A stretch of DNA of 58,015 nt from Parvularcula lutaonensis (GTDB lineage Bacteria > Pseudomonadota > Alphaproteobacteria > Caulobacterales > Parvularculaceae): the NCBI RefSeq assembly GCF_014651915.1, contig NZ_BMXU01000004.1, positions 1 to 58,015 on the forward strand, written 5' to 3'. The notes beneath the pieces are model-generated. The model searched no databases and had not been told where the DNA came from. It saw only the letters and a list, made by a program, of their open reading frames with translations. Each line of letters opens with the position of its first letter. The stretch's first letter is position 1. The position numbers were made by a program, and so were the translations under genes. Of the stretch, positions 17,510-26,175 are shown piece by piece.

Positions 17510-18016
17510 ATGATCCATCCCGTCCTCGCGCTGGCAGCGGCGCTGAGCCAAGCAGATGCCGCCGCCTGTCCCGTCACCGGCGACGCCTATGAAGGCCTCG
17601 GCGCGGCGGTGGAGGGCCTCTTTGCCGCCTATCCCGCGAACGAAGCGGTGACGCAGCCTCTGGCTGATGATGCGGCCGCGCTGCTGGGAGAGCTGGGCCG
17701 CGAACTGCCGGGTCCGGAGGCCGTGAATTTCGCTGGGGGCTACATCCTCGTCAGCTTCGGCTGCGGCACGGAGTGCCAGGCGCATGTCGTCGTCAATGGC
17801 GATGGCGGAAAGATGGTCAGTGGGCCAACGACCGGCCACGGCGGGGACTGGCGCGAAGACAGTGCGCTCTTCATCGCCAATCCGCCTGCGGAGCTGACCT
17901 ATTTCGGAAGCGATGCCGTCCCCTCCCACCTGACGCCATCATGCAGCGTCTTCGACGGCGAAACCTTCAGCGACATCCCCTGTGAGGGGTTCCCTGACGC
18001 GAACGCCTGCTCCTGA
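17510..18016 (+). CDS. small secreted hypothetical protein
   Basis: 168 residues with a short N-terminal signal (IHPVLALAAALSQADAAA) and Cys residues suited to disulfides (FGCGTECQAHV, TPSCSVFDG, IPCEGF, NACS). No family is recognised. I chose the ATG at 17510 because it puts the hydrophobic leader at the N-terminus; an open frame extends back to 17378, overlapping the preceding gene. It lies 73 bp after the DUF6607-like gene, possibly the same transcript, and converges on the tetR gene. Confidence 0.6.
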   Translation: MIHPVLALAAALSQADAAACPVTGDAYEGLGAAVEGLFAAYPANEAVTQPLADDAAALLGELGRELPGPEAVNFAGGYILVSFGCGTECQAHVVVNGDGGKMVSGPTTGHGGDWREDSALFIANPPAELTYFGSDAVPSHLTPSCSVFDGETFSDIPCEGFPDANACS

Positions 18017-18028
18017 TGTGGATCAGTT

Positions 18029-18664
18029 TCAAGTCTTGCGAGCAGCTTGCCTAGGCAGGGCGCTGTCGAGAAGCGCGCGCCAGTGTTCGAGATAGCGCTC
18101 GAAAAGGGCGTCGGGTGCGCCGAGGTGGAAATCCTGCGCCATCCCCCGCATCAGCCATTGGGTGAGAAGCGCGATCCGCTCCGGTGGGACGGTCCCCTGC
18201 CGGGTACGGACGTAGCGCGCCGAAACCCTGGAGGCGATGCGATAAATCCGTGTCCAGAGCGATGACATGATCGACTGGAGGTCGGGCTCGTGCCGGCTTG
18301 CATGGTTGAGTTCGGCGAGCATCGCGCCTTCGGGAGCGGTGAAGATGTCGCGCCAGAGCCGGGTAAGGAAGGCGCTGACGGGATCTTCGGCGCCCACGGC
18401 GTCCTCATAGGCCGAGGACACCTTGCGGGAGACGCGGCGGAAGAGGTGGTCGGCTGCCGCTTCGATGAGGGCCTGCTTGGACTGGAAATGGTGGAGCGGC
18501 GCGCCGCGCGAAACGCCAGCCCGCTCGACGATGCTGCTGATCGTAAGGCGGGCGTAACCATTCGTCGCAAGACAGTCGAGCGTCGCCTCGACCAGACGGG
18601 CGCGCATCGCCTCGCTTCGGTCGGCCTGCCGCCGCCGCGCGGGTCGCGCTGTGCTTGCGCTCAC
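18029..18664 (-). CDS. TetR-family transcriptional regulator
   Basis: 211 residues. The N-terminal helix-turn-helix (about 17-62) contains TNGYARLTISSIVERAGVS and HHFQSKQALIEAA, the usual TetR pattern with GVSRGAPLHHF as recognition helix. The C-terminal ligand domain is unassigned. The start overlaps the acyl-CoA dehydrogenase stop by 4 bp, so the two are one operon. A 20-bp near-palindrome upstream of that operon (19877-19896) is its likely operator. The ligand is probably an acyl-CoA or related acid, by analogy with FadR/PsrA-type TetR proteins linked to acyl-CoA dehydrogenases. Confidence 0.88.
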   Translation of the reverse strand: MSASTARPARRRQADRSEAMRARLVEATLDCLATNGYARLTISSIVERAGVSRGAPLHHFQSKQALIEAAADHLFRRVSRKVSSAYEDAVGAEDPVSAFLTRLWRDIFTAPEGAMLAELNHASRHEPDLQSIMSSLWTRIYRIASRVSARYVRTRQGTVPPERIALLTQWLMRGMAQDFHLGAPDALFERYLEHWRALLDSALPRQAARKT

Positions 18665-19854
18665 AGGCTGCGCGCGATCAGCTCACGCATGATGTCATTG
18701 GTTCCGCCGTAGATCTGGTGCACACGGTTATCCACAAAGGCGCGCGCCACGGGATACTCCCACATGAAGCCATAGCCGCCGTGAATCTGCACGCACTGAT
18801 CGATCACGCGGCTGCACATCTCCGACACCCAGCACTTGGCCGAAGCGGCCCCGGCAGGAGAGAGGCGGCCTTCGACCTCCGCGCGCAGGCATTCATCCGT
18901 GTAAACACGACCGAGACTGACCTCCGAGGCGAGCTGGGCGAGTTTGTGCCGCTGGACCTGGAAGCTCGCGATGGGGCGGCCGAACGCCTGGCGATTCTTG
19001 GCGTAGTCGAGGGTGTGCTCGAAGGCGAACTCGGCTGCGCCCTGGGCGAGGATCGCGATCAGGAGCCGCTCCCAGGCGAGTTCTTTCATCAGCATACCGA
19101 AGCCCGTGCCCGGTGCCCCGAGGATGGCGTCTTTCGGCAGCTTCACGTCGGAGAAGAAAAGCTCGCAGGTGTCCTGGCCCTTCATGCCGATCTTCTTGAG
19201 CGGCGTGCCCTTGGTGAAGCCGTCAAGGCCAGCCTCGACGATGAAGAGGCTGGTGTCGGCACTGCCCTGGCCGGAATTGCCGGTCTTCGCCGCGACAATG
19301 ACGATGTCGCAGAGATAGCCATTGGTAATGAAGATCTTGGAGCCGTTGAGAAGCCAGTGGTCGCCCTTGTCCTCGGCACGCGTCTTGATGCCCTGCAGGT
19401 CGGAGCCCGTGCCGGGCTCGGTCATGGCGATGGCGCCGACAAGCTCGCCGGAGGCCATTCTCGGAAGGTAGTTCTGCTTCTGCTCTTCCGTGCCGAAATT
19501 GAAAATATAGGGCGCAACGATGTCGGAGTGGAGGGAGAAGCCCACCGCGGAAGCACCGACTCGCGCCTGCTCCTCCATGATCACGGCACTGACGATCCGG
19601 TCGCCGCCAAGGCCGCCATACTCCTCCGGGATGGCGGTCAGGAGAAGCCCCGCCTCACCGGCCTTGTTCCACAGATCGCGGTCGACATGCCCCTGTTCCT
19701 CGTAGCGGCTGTGATTGGGGGCCACCTCGCGCTCGAAGAAGCGGCGCGCGGTCTCGCGGAACGCCTCATGGGTCTCGTTGAACAGGGTCCGCCCGATCAG
19801 CGGCTGGACCTCCGGGACAGGGTTGAAGGCCTCTTTTTTCTCGCTGGCGGACAT
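18661..19854 (-). CDS. acyl-CoA dehydrogenase, long-chain (LCAD)-like
   Basis: 397 residues, full length, with MTEPGTGSDLQGI (FAD/acyl binding) and AKNRQAFGRPIASFQ. The C-terminal motif reads QIYGGTNDIMRELIARSL: the position that is the catalytic Glu in MCAD (YEGT) is Gly. In long-chain and isovaleryl-CoA dehydrogenases this is normal and the base comes from an earlier helix; here ELAWERLLIAI supplies a candidate Glu. It removes two hydrogens from an acyl-CoA, passing electrons to ETF. It is co-transcribed with tetR and divergent from a CoA-transferase-like gene across a palindromic operator. Confidence 0.9.
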   Translation of the reverse strand: MSASEKKEAFNPVPEVQPLIGRTLFNETHEAFRETARRFFEREVAPNHSRYEEQGHVDRDLWNKAGEAGLLLTAIPEEYGGLGGDRIVSAVIMEEQARVGASAVGFSLHSDIVAPYIFNFGTEEQKQNYLPRMASGELVGAIAMTEPGTGSDLQGIKTRAEDKGDHWLLNGSKIFITNGYLCDIVIVAAKTGNSGQGSADTSLFIVEAGLDGFTKGTPLKKIGMKGQDTCELFFSDVKLPKDAILGAPGTGFGMLMKELAWERLLIAILAQGAAEFAFEHTLDYAKNRQAFGRPIASFQVQRHKLAQLASEVSLGRVYTDECLRAEVEGRLSPAGAASAKCWVSEMCSRVIDQCVQIHGGYGFMWEYPVARAFVDNRVHQIYGGTNDIMRELIARSL

Positions 19855-19876
19855 GGCGTGATCCCTGCTGCAATTA

Positions 19877-19896
19877 CATGATGAACGTTCAACATG
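19877..19896. promoter_or_regulatory. palindromic operator, probably for the TetR regulator
   Basis: CATGATGAACGTTCAACATG is symmetric at 18 of 20 positions around a perfect TGAACGTTCA core. It sits 22 bp before the acyl-CoA dehydrogenase start and between the divergent genes, the expected place for TetR autorepression and control of both transcripts. Confidence 0.65.
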
Positions 19897-19953
19897 TTGA
19901 CGGGAGGCCGGGCGGACGTCAAGCTCAGGGCAGGTTTGTCGAGAGGTTTCGGG

Positions 19954-20778
19954 GTGCCCCAGTCAGAGGATTTGCCGCTGTCCGGCTTCCGCGCGGTGTC
20001 AATTGCCACCAACCTTCCAGGCCCGGTCGCCACCGTTCGGCTGGCTGCGCTCGGCATGGATGTGCTCAAGATCGAGCCGCCGTCGGGGGACCTTCTCTCC
20101 ATGGGCGCGAAGGCGTGGTATGACGAAGTGTGCGGAGCATCCGCAGCGGTTGAATCACTGGACCTGCGCGCATCCGAAGACCGGGAGCGCTTCGACGCCC
20201 ATCTTCGCGATGCCGATCTCCTCATCACGAGCCACAGGCGAAGCGGGTTGCAGCGCCTCGGCATTACGGAGGAGGCGCTGGCAAGCCTCAATCCGGGCCT
20301 CTGCTGGGTCGAGATCGTGGGGGACACGGAGAATCCCGATGTGCCCGGCCACGACCTGACCTACCAGGCGGAGGTCGGGTTGGTGGACGGGACGGCCATG
20401 CCGCGCACGGTCATTGCAGATATGGCCGGAGCGGATGATGCGGTGGCCGCGAGCCTGTCGCTGCTCCTGGCGCGGGAGCGCGGGAAAGCCGCCCGGCACG
20501 CGGTGGTCGGCCTCAAGCAGGCTGCCGAGCGCTTCGCCCAGCCAGTGCGCCACGGCCTGACGGTGGACGGCGGCGTTCTCTCCGGCGCGCTCAACGCCTA
20601 TGCGATCTATCCGCTCAAAGACGGTTTTGTCGCCTGTGCCGCGATCGAGCCGCATTTCGCGATGCGTTTCGCAGCGTTGGCAGGGGACGATCCGAGGCAG
20701 TTTTTCTCGGGCAAGACGGTGGCCGAAGTCGACGCGCTTGCGGCGGACAACGACCTGCCCCTCAAGAGCTTTCGCTAG
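19954..20778 (+). CDS. CaiB/BaiF family III CoA-transferase / 2-methylacyl-CoA racemase-like
   Basis: 274 residues from GTG 19954 (GAGAGG upstream), or 294 from an ATG at 19894 that lies inside the operator palindrome and has no ribosome site. The opening LSGFRAVSIATNLPGPVATVRLAALGMDVLKIEPPSGD is typical, and GHDLTYQAEVG carries the catalytic-Asp region of alpha-methylacyl-CoA racemases. It is shorter than the usual 360-400 residues, and its C-terminus is compact. A racemase would make 2-methyl-branched acyl-CoAs accessible to the divergent dehydrogenase. Transferase versus racemase cannot be settled. Confidence 0.8.
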   Translation: MPQSEDLPLSGFRAVSIATNLPGPVATVRLAALGMDVLKIEPPSGDLLSMGAKAWYDEVCGASAAVESLDLRASEDRERFDAHLRDADLLITSHRRSGLQRLGITEEALASLNPGLCWVEIVGDTENPDVPGHDLTYQAEVGLVDGTAMPRTVIADMAGADDAVAASLSLLLARERGKAARHAVVGLKQAAERFAQPVRHGLTVDGGVLSGALNAYAIYPLKDGFVACAAIEPHFAMRFAALAGDDPRQFFSGKTVAEVDALAADNDLPLKSFR

Positions 20779-20827
20779 CGCTGCCGCCTTTTTGGACTTC
20801 CCGGTGCGTCGCGGCTAACTCTTCCCG

Positions 20828-22042
20828 ATGGGCGACCAAGGACAAACAGCGAGGCAGGGGTTCGGTCCCGGCGTGCTCGTCGCAGCGGCCTTCATCGGGC
20901 CGGGCACCGTCACGACCTGCGTGCTGGCCGGGCAGGGTTTCGGCACGGTGCTCCTGTGGGTGTTGGTCTTCGCGACGGTCGCGACGATCGTGCTGCAGGA
21001 GATGGCGGCAAGGCTGGGCGCCGGCGCGCGCAGCGGGCTGGGCGAGGCGCTGGCCTCGGCCTCGGGCAAGGGCCGCCTGCGCTTTGCCGCGCTCGGGCTC
21101 GTCCTGACGGCAATCGTCATCGGCAACATCGCCTATGAAGGAGGCAACCTTGTCGGGGCATCCTTAGGCGCGGAAAGCCTTCTGGGCGAGCTGGACCGGA
21201 GGGTCGTGGTTCCGGCCCTGGCGCTGGTGGCGGCGGGGATCCTGCTGCCGGGGAAATACAAGCTCGTCGAGGGCGTGCTGATCGTCTTTGTCATGATCAT
21301 GGCGACGGCTTTCCTGATCGCTGCGCTGTTTTCAGGGGTGGGGCCGACCGCGATTGCAAAGGGCCTCGTGCCGCGGGTGCCGGATGGAGCATTGCTGCCG
21401 CTGATCGCGCTGCTTGGGACGACAATCGTTCCGTATAACCTTTTTCTCCACGCGGCTGCAGCGAAGCGCCGGTTCGAGGGAGCGGGTGCCGTCCGGGCCG
21501 CACGCCGCGACACCGTGCTGGCGGTGGGACTTGGCGGGCTGGTATCCGCCGCGATCCTTGTCAGTGGGGCGGCGTCGAGCGGTTCCGATGGGGGCATTCC
21601 AGGACTTGCATCGGCTCTCGAGCCTGCCTTCGGGGCGGCGGGCCGCTGGGTAATCGGGACAGGTCTTCTCGCCGCCGGGCTCAGCTCGGCGATCACAGCA
21701 CCGATGGCGGCGGGCTATGTGGCCGGGGAGCTGTTCGGCGGTGGCATCCACGCGCGGACACGGACGATCTTCCGGGTGACTGCCCTTGTGGTCCTGACCG
21801 CGGGCGCGGTGACCGGCTCCCTCGGCGTCAGGCCGGAGACGCTGATCTTGCTGGCGCAGGCGGCGAACGGTCTCCTGTTGCCCATCGTCGGGGTGTTCCT
21901 CCTTGTGATGATGAACAGGCGCACGCTCCTGGGCGAACACGCCAACGGGGCCTTGAGCAATGTCCTTGGCGGTGGCGTGGTCCTCATCACGCTGTTCTTC
22001 GGGCTCAGGGGCGTCGCGCGCGCTTTCGGGGTCTGGCCATGA
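20828..22042 (+). CDS. Nramp-superfamily transporter lacking metal-site residues (Pxp-linked)
   Basis: 404 residues with about 11 membrane segments and the Nramp fold pattern. The metal-coordinating motifs are gone: the TM1 DPGN motif reads GPGT (IGPGTVTTCVLAG), and the TM6 motif A-x-x-M-P-H-N reads TTIVPYN (TTIVPYNLFLH), so the aspartate, asparagine and methionine that bind Mn/Fe are absent. Its stop overlaps the pxpA start (ATGA). In Bacillus subtilis the Nramp homologue YcsG is likewise next to the pxp (ycsF-kipI-kipA) genes. The likely substrate is therefore 5-oxoproline or a related small molecule, not a transition metal; this is inference. Confidence 0.82.
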   Translation: MGDQGQTARQGFGPGVLVAAAFIGPGTVTTCVLAGQGFGTVLLWVLVFATVATIVLQEMAARLGAGARSGLGEALASASGKGRLRFAALGLVLTAIVIGNIAYEGGNLVGASLGAESLLGELDRRVVVPALALVAAGILLPGKYKLVEGVLIVFVMIMATAFLIAALFSGVGPTAIAKGLVPRVPDGALLPLIALLGTTIVPYNLFLHAAAAKRRFEGAGAVRAARRDTVLAVGLGGLVSAAILVSGAASSGSDGGIPGLASALEPAFGAAGRWVIGTGLLAAGLSSAITAPMAAGYVAGELFGGGIHARTRTIFRVTALVVLTAGAVTGSLGVRPETLILLAQAANGLLLPIVGVFLLVMMNRRTLLGEHANGALSNVLGGGVVLITLFFGLRGVARAFGVWP

Positions 22043-22785
22043 CGACGATCGACCTGAACGCGGACCTTGGGGAGGGGGTGCCGAGCGACGCGGCGATGAT
22101 GCGGTATCTTTCAAGCTGCAACATCGCCTGTGGCGGCCATGCAGGCGACGAGGACAGCATGCGGACAACCCTGCGCGCGGCGAAACAGGCGGGTGTTTGC
22201 GCAGGAGCGCACCCGTCCTATCCCGATCGCGACGGCTTTGGTCGCAGGAGCCTCGACATCGGGATCCGTGAGCTGACGGACAGCCTGGCGGAGCAGGTGA
22301 GGGCGCTGGCGCGTGTTGCCTCGGAGGAAGGCGTGACGCTGACCCATCTCAAGCCCCACGGCGCGCTATACAATGACGCGGCCAAAAGGGCGCAGCTTGC
22401 CGCTGTTCTCGCTTCGGTGGCCGCAGGCGACCTTGAGGGGGCCGCGCTGGTCGGCCCTCCGTCGTCAGAGCTTGCGCGTGCGGCGGCGGAGGCCGGGATC
22501 CGTTTCGTTGCCGAGGGTTTCTGCGACCGGAGCTACCGGCCGGATGGCAGTCTCACTCCGCGGAGCGAGCAGGGAGCGGTGATCGCGGACCAGGCCCGGC
22601 GCGCGGAGCAAGCGCTCCGCCTTGCCAAGGGGCTGCCGATGGAGCTGCCCGGCGGAGGGACCCTCGCCCTCAGGGTCCAGACGATCTGCCTGCATGGGGA
22701 TGCGGACGGCGCCCTGGAGACGGCCCGTGCGGTCCGTTCGCTGCTTGAGGAGGAGGGCGTCGAGGTGAGGGCGCCCTATGGCTGA
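22039..22785 (+). CDS. pxpA: 5-oxoprolinase subunit PxpA (LamB/YcsF family)
   Basis: 248 residues, standard length. It has the family motifs IDLNADLGEG at the start, NIACGGHAGD, AHPSYPDRDGFGRR, HLKPHGALYND and a C-terminal ICLHGD. PxpA with PxpB and PxpC hydrolyses 5-oxoproline (pyroglutamate) to glutamate using ATP, clearing a damage metabolite of glutamine and glutathione. It overlaps the transporter gene by 4 bp and pxpB by 8 bp. Confidence 0.95.
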   Translation: MTTIDLNADLGEGVPSDAAMMRYLSSCNIACGGHAGDEDSMRTTLRAAKQAGVCAGAHPSYPDRDGFGRRSLDIGIRELTDSLAEQVRALARVASEEGVTLTHLKPHGALYNDAAKRAQLAAVLASVAAGDLEGAALVGPPSSELARAAAEAGIRFVAEGFCDRSYRPDGSLTPRSEQGAVIADQARRAEQALRLAKGLPMELPGGGTLALRVQTICLHGDADGALETARAVRSLLEEEGVEVRAPYG

Positions 22786-23404
22786 TCGCCGCGTTACCAT
22801 CCTTTCGGACCGGGCCCTGACGATTGGCGTCGCGAGCGCTGCCGAGGCGCGGGGGATTGCCGAACGCCTGCGGCAGGAGGTCATGTTCGAGGAGGTCGTG
22901 CCCGGCCTCGACAGCGTGTCGGTTCTCGTCAATCCCCTGCGAAAGACCTTGCAGGAAGCCGGGCGGGTTCTCGAAGAGTTCGCAGGCCGGAGCACGCCGA
23001 TCGACGAGCGCGCAGCGCCGCTCGTGGAGATCCCGGTGCGCTATGGCGGCGAGGACGGCCCTGACCTTGGCCGGGTGGCGAGGGCGTGCGACCTTTCGCC
23101 GGACGAGGTGATCGCGCTTCATTCAGGTGCCCAGTACACGGTCGAAATTCTCGGATTCCTTCCCGGTTTTGCCTATCTCGGCGGTCTTGACCCGAGGCTT
23201 GCCACCGAGAGGCTGGCCGAGCCGAGGCTGCGGGTCCCGGCGGGATCGGTGGGGATCGGCGGCAGTTTTTCCGGAATCTACTCGCTGGATGGCTCGGGCG
23301 GTTGGCCGCTGGTTGGACGGACGGGCATGGCGCTCTTCGATGCCGACGCCGAACAGCCTTTCGTGCTCGAACCTGGCAGGCGGGTGAGGTTCGTGCCGCA
23401 ATGA
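22778..23404 (+). CDS. pxpB: 5-oxoprolinase subunit PxpB (KipI-like)
   Basis: 208 residues. The family signature ILGFLPGFAYLGGLDPRLATERLAEPR with VPAGSVGIGGSFSGIY is intact, the core of the allophanate-hydrolase subunit 1 fold. It forms a complex with PxpC. It is coupled to both neighbours by overlaps. KipI in Bacillus was first described as a kinase inhibitor, but the conserved role across bacteria is 5-oxoprolinase. Confidence 0.93.
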   Translation: MADRRVTILSDRALTIGVASAAEARGIAERLRQEVMFEEVVPGLDSVSVLVNPLRKTLQEAGRVLEEFAGRSTPIDERAAPLVEIPVRYGGEDGPDLGRVARACDLSPDEVIALHSGAQYTVEILGFLPGFAYLGGLDPRLATERLAEPRLRVPAGSVGIGGSFSGIYSLDGSGGWPLVGRTGMALFDADAEQPFVLEPGRRVRFVPQ

Positions 23405-24360
23405 CCCTCAATGTTCTCAAACCCGGCGTCCAGACCACGGTTCAGGGCTCGCCGCGCACCGGCCTCAGGCATTTCGGCATGCCCTGGTCGGGGCCTGCGG
23501 ACCCCCTCTCCCTTGCGATGGCGAACCGTCTGTGCGGGAATGACCTTCGTGCTCCGGGCTTGGAAGTGACTTTTGGGAACTTTGAATGCCTGTTCACGGA
23601 GGAGAGGCTGGTCGCCGTGACCGGTGCTGATGCCTCGGTCACGATCGACGGACGTCCGCAGGCTATGCATCGCGCCCTCCGGGTGGGGGCTGGTGAGCGT
23701 GTCGCGATCGGGCCTGCCCAGCGCGGTATGCGGATCTATCTTGCCACAGGCGGCGGGATTGATGTGAAAACTGCTTTCGGCTCGCCTTCGACCTACCTGC
23801 CTGGCGGTTTCGGAGGCCATGAAGGCCGCGCCCTGCGTGAGGGGGACCGACTGGCGCTTGGCCGACAAGGGCCAGCGCATGAGGGGGACGCGACCCCGGC
23901 CGAGCTGCGTTCCGTGTTTGGAACGAGCACGATCCTGCGTGTCGTTCCGTCTGCGGAGTTCGAGCGCCTCACGGCGAAATCGCGGAGGGAGATCTTCGAA
24001 AAGCCCTTCATGGCGGGGACCCAGATCGATCGCATGGGCATCAGGCTCAAGGACAACCCTGTCTCCCTTCGCCCAGCCCCGCCAATGAATAGCGCGGCAG
24101 TCTTTCCCGGAACCATTCAGTGCCCTGAGGGTGGTGAGCCGATCATCCTCGGCCCGGACGCGCAAACCACGGGCGGCTACGCACGCATCCTCTCGGTCGC
24201 GACGGTGGACACCTATTTGCTGGGCCAGATCACGCCGCGTTCGCAGGTCCGTTTCTTCCTCAAGACGCCGGAGGCGGCAGTGGCGGATCTCGTGCTGAGG
24301 GAGCGGCTGTTGGAGAGCTGGCTTGGCGGTCAGAGCGCCCGGTCGTTCAGCTCGGCATAG
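23401..24360 (+). CDS. pxpC: 5-oxoprolinase subunit PxpC (KipA-like, biotin-dependent carboxylase-like domain)
   Basis: 319 residues from ATG 23401, which overlaps the pxpB stop. Motifs include VLKPGVQTTVQG, RHFGMPWSGPADPLSLAMANRLCGN, GGGIDVKTAFGSPSTYLPGGFGGHEGR and TGGYARILSV near the end, all typical of allophanate hydrolase subunit 2 proteins. It completes the PxpABC enzyme. Its last 31 bp overlap the 3' end of the convergent sulfotransferase gene, so both transcripts may interfere. Confidence 0.93.
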   Translation: MTLNVLKPGVQTTVQGSPRTGLRHFGMPWSGPADPLSLAMANRLCGNDLRAPGLEVTFGNFECLFTEERLVAVTGADASVTIDGRPQAMHRALRVGAGERVAIGPAQRGMRIYLATGGGIDVKTAFGSPSTYLPGGFGGHEGRALREGDRLALGRQGPAHEGDATPAELRSVFGTSTILRVVPSAEFERLTAKSRREIFEKPFMAGTQIDRMGIRLKDNPVSLRPAPPMNSAAVFPGTIQCPEGGEPIILGPDAQTTGGYARILSVATVDTYLLGQITPRSQVRFFLKTPEAAVADLVLRERLLESWLGGQSARSFSSA

Positions 24361-25373
24361 GTCGCCTGCGCCGCTGGAAGGTGCGGGGGACTGCCGTCCA
24401 CCACGACCGGCGCAGGCTTTCGGACTTCCATGGGCTGCGACGGCGCGAGGAGGCCGAGGAGGTCGAAGAGCCTGTCCCTTACCCCTCCCGGATCGTCTGT
24501 GAACCGCTCGTAGGAGAAGAACCGGACCCTGCCGGGAAGGCCCTCTGCCTGGCTGAGAAGGAAACGGTAGGCTTCGTTCCACCGTGCCAGCCAGTAATCA
24601 AGGCTCTCGGCTTCGTCCGTAGGCGGCGGAGGGGCAGTCGCAGAGAAGACGAACGGCCTGTGATCGCTGCCGAACTCATGGTGCGCGAGCCAGCCCATAT
24701 AGTCCCGCGAGAAGCGGTCTGCTGCGTGGGTTTCGAGGAAACGCCGGTGCTGGGTCAGCAGCGACCGGGCCTGGGCGACGGGGTCGCGGAAGGGGACGAG
24801 GATCGTCGCTTCCGGGAAAGCGGCGGCGATCACGGGCAGGCGGAGGATCGCGTTGTTGTTCTTGGCGAGATAGCGCTGGCGCCCGTAGCGCCGGAGAATG
24901 AGCGCGACATAGACGCGGAAGTCCGAAATCGTCTCGCCACTGACGGTCACGGGCCGCAGCGCTTCGCCGCCGATATAGGACGGACGAACCTGGCTGCGCC
25001 AGAAGACCTCTTCGAGAGCCTCGGGACTGTCGAAATCCACCAGCATACCGTCGCCATGGGCGCGCTCGGCTTCCTCGCCTTCCTTTTGTGCGCGTCCTGA
25101 AAGCCGCTGCCAGAGATTGGGCGCGGTCACGAGGGGCATGTCGCGGTAGGTCAGGGAGGCAAAGGCGCCGGTCTCGTAAAGCGTCCGCATAAGGAGCGTC
25201 GTGCCTGCGCGCGCAAGGCCTGCGACGAAGACATGGTGCCCGGACGTCACGTCGGGAAGGTCCTTGCCGAAAAGGGTCTTCTCCACGTCGAAGAGCGCGC
25301 TCGGCGCGGCGTTGCCCGCCAGCGTCAGCCTGTGGAACCACCTGTCGAGAAGGCTGTATTCAGTGGCGGACAA
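24330..25373 (-). CDS. sulfotransferase family protein
   Basis: 347 residues. The 5'-phosphosulfate loop is FVAGLARAGTTLLMRTLYETG near residue 48, and the 3'-phosphate motif is PFRDPVAQARSLL near residue 195, as in PAPS-dependent sulfotransferases. No signal peptide is seen, so it is cytoplasmic or membrane-peripheral. It is the last gene of a three-gene operon with two small membrane proteins: its start overlaps the preceding gene by 14 bp. The acceptor is unknown; a lipid or surface glycan is plausible given the membrane partners. Confidence 0.87.
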   Translation of the reverse strand: MSATEYSLLDRWFHRLTLAGNAAPSALFDVEKTLFGKDLPDVTSGHHVFVAGLARAGTTLLMRTLYETGAFASLTYRDMPLVTAPNLWQRLSGRAQKEGEEAERAHGDGMLVDFDSPEALEEVFWRSQVRPSYIGGEALRPVTVSGETISDFRVYVALILRRYGRQRYLAKNNNAILRLPVIAAAFPEATILVPFRDPVAQARSLLTQHRRFLETHAADRFSRDYMGWLAHHEFGSDHRPFVFSATAPPPPTDEAESLDYWLARWNEAYRFLLSQAEGLPGRVRFFSYERFTDDPGGVRDRLFDLLGLLAPSQPMEVRKPAPVVVDGSPPHLPAAQATYAELNDRAL

Positions 25374-25734
25374 AACGCCTCCGCGCGAAACCGTAGACCA
25401 TCGCGACCACGACCGAGAGGGCGATGCCGGGAAGGCTCGTCATGAAGGCGTAAAGCTCACCACCGCCCAGCGAGGAAAGGATGCCAGCAAGGATGAACGG
25501 CGTGAACATCAGCACAAGGAGGACAGCGAGCCTGACAGTTCCCGCCATCATCCGGCCCGAATAGGCGGGCAGGACCTGCTCTTTCCAATGGTCGGAGATC
25601 GCCTTCGCCCGGATCACTTCGAAGGAGCGGCGGGCAGAACCCGACACCGTGCCGATGGTGGCGAGGATCGGCAGGCGGAGGAAAAGCTCGACAGAGATGA
25701 CCGTCAGGACGGCCACCACCAAGGAGGCCGGCAT
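25360..25734 (-). CDS. small integral membrane protein, unknown
   Basis: 124 residues with hydrophobic segments near 1-28, 68-90 and 97-116, separated by a basic loop. I recognise no family. Its ATG immediately abuts the stop of the upstream small gene, and it overlaps the sulfotransferase start. The arrangement suggests a membrane partner for the sulfotransferase or an exporter of its product, without direct evidence. Confidence 0.65.
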   Translation of the reverse strand: MPASLVVAVLTVISVELFLRLPILATIGTVSGSARRSFEVIRAKAISDHWKEQVLPAYSGRMMAGTVRLAVLLVLMFTPFILAGILSSLGGGELYAFMTSLPGIALSVVVAMVYGFARRRFVRH

Positions 25735-26031
25735 CTATTCGGCGGTGCCCGGAGCGGTCGCCTGGTCGCGCGGCGGCTCGTCCATCTTGGCAGGCTCGCC
25801 TGCGGCGAGGGGGCTCACGGCGGCCGGCTGGTCGGCGGAGGCGGTCTTCTTCTTCCGCAACATCCGTTTTATCGGATACCAGACGGCCGCGAAAATCGCG
25901 ACGAAGATGGAACCGATGAACCCGAGCACCACCATGATGGTGCCGAGGCCGAGCCCCGGGCCGGTATAGGCATGGGCTTGCCCAAGCAAGGCCAATGCGA
26001 CGACCGAAGCGGATAAGATTGCGCGCTTCAT
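25735..26031 (-). CDS. small membrane protein with signal peptide
   Basis: 98 residues from ATG 26031 (a longer frame to 26217 is not supported). A signal sequence ending AHA-Y (residue 22) is followed by TGPGLGLGTIMVVLGFIGSIFVAIFAAVWYPIKR, one membrane helix with a Gly-rich start, then a basic KRMLRKKK cluster and a polar tail. First gene of the sulfotransferase operon. The function is unknown. Confidence 0.65.
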   Translation of the reverse strand: MKRAILSASVVALALLGQAHAYTGPGLGLGTIMVVLGFIGSIFVAIFAAVWYPIKRMLRKKKTASADQPAAVSPLAAGEPAKMDEPPRDQATAPGTAE

Positions 26032-26175
26032 GGCAGATGTCTCCCCTGACCCTGCTTTTATGCACGAAAATGCAACCTGAGTCAGCGCCCTGCTGCAGGT
26101 GCACGATTGCATCGCGGTCATGGCGACAAGCCCCGGTGGTTGGTCTAGACGGCGGCCAAGACCGAAGGATGAGTG

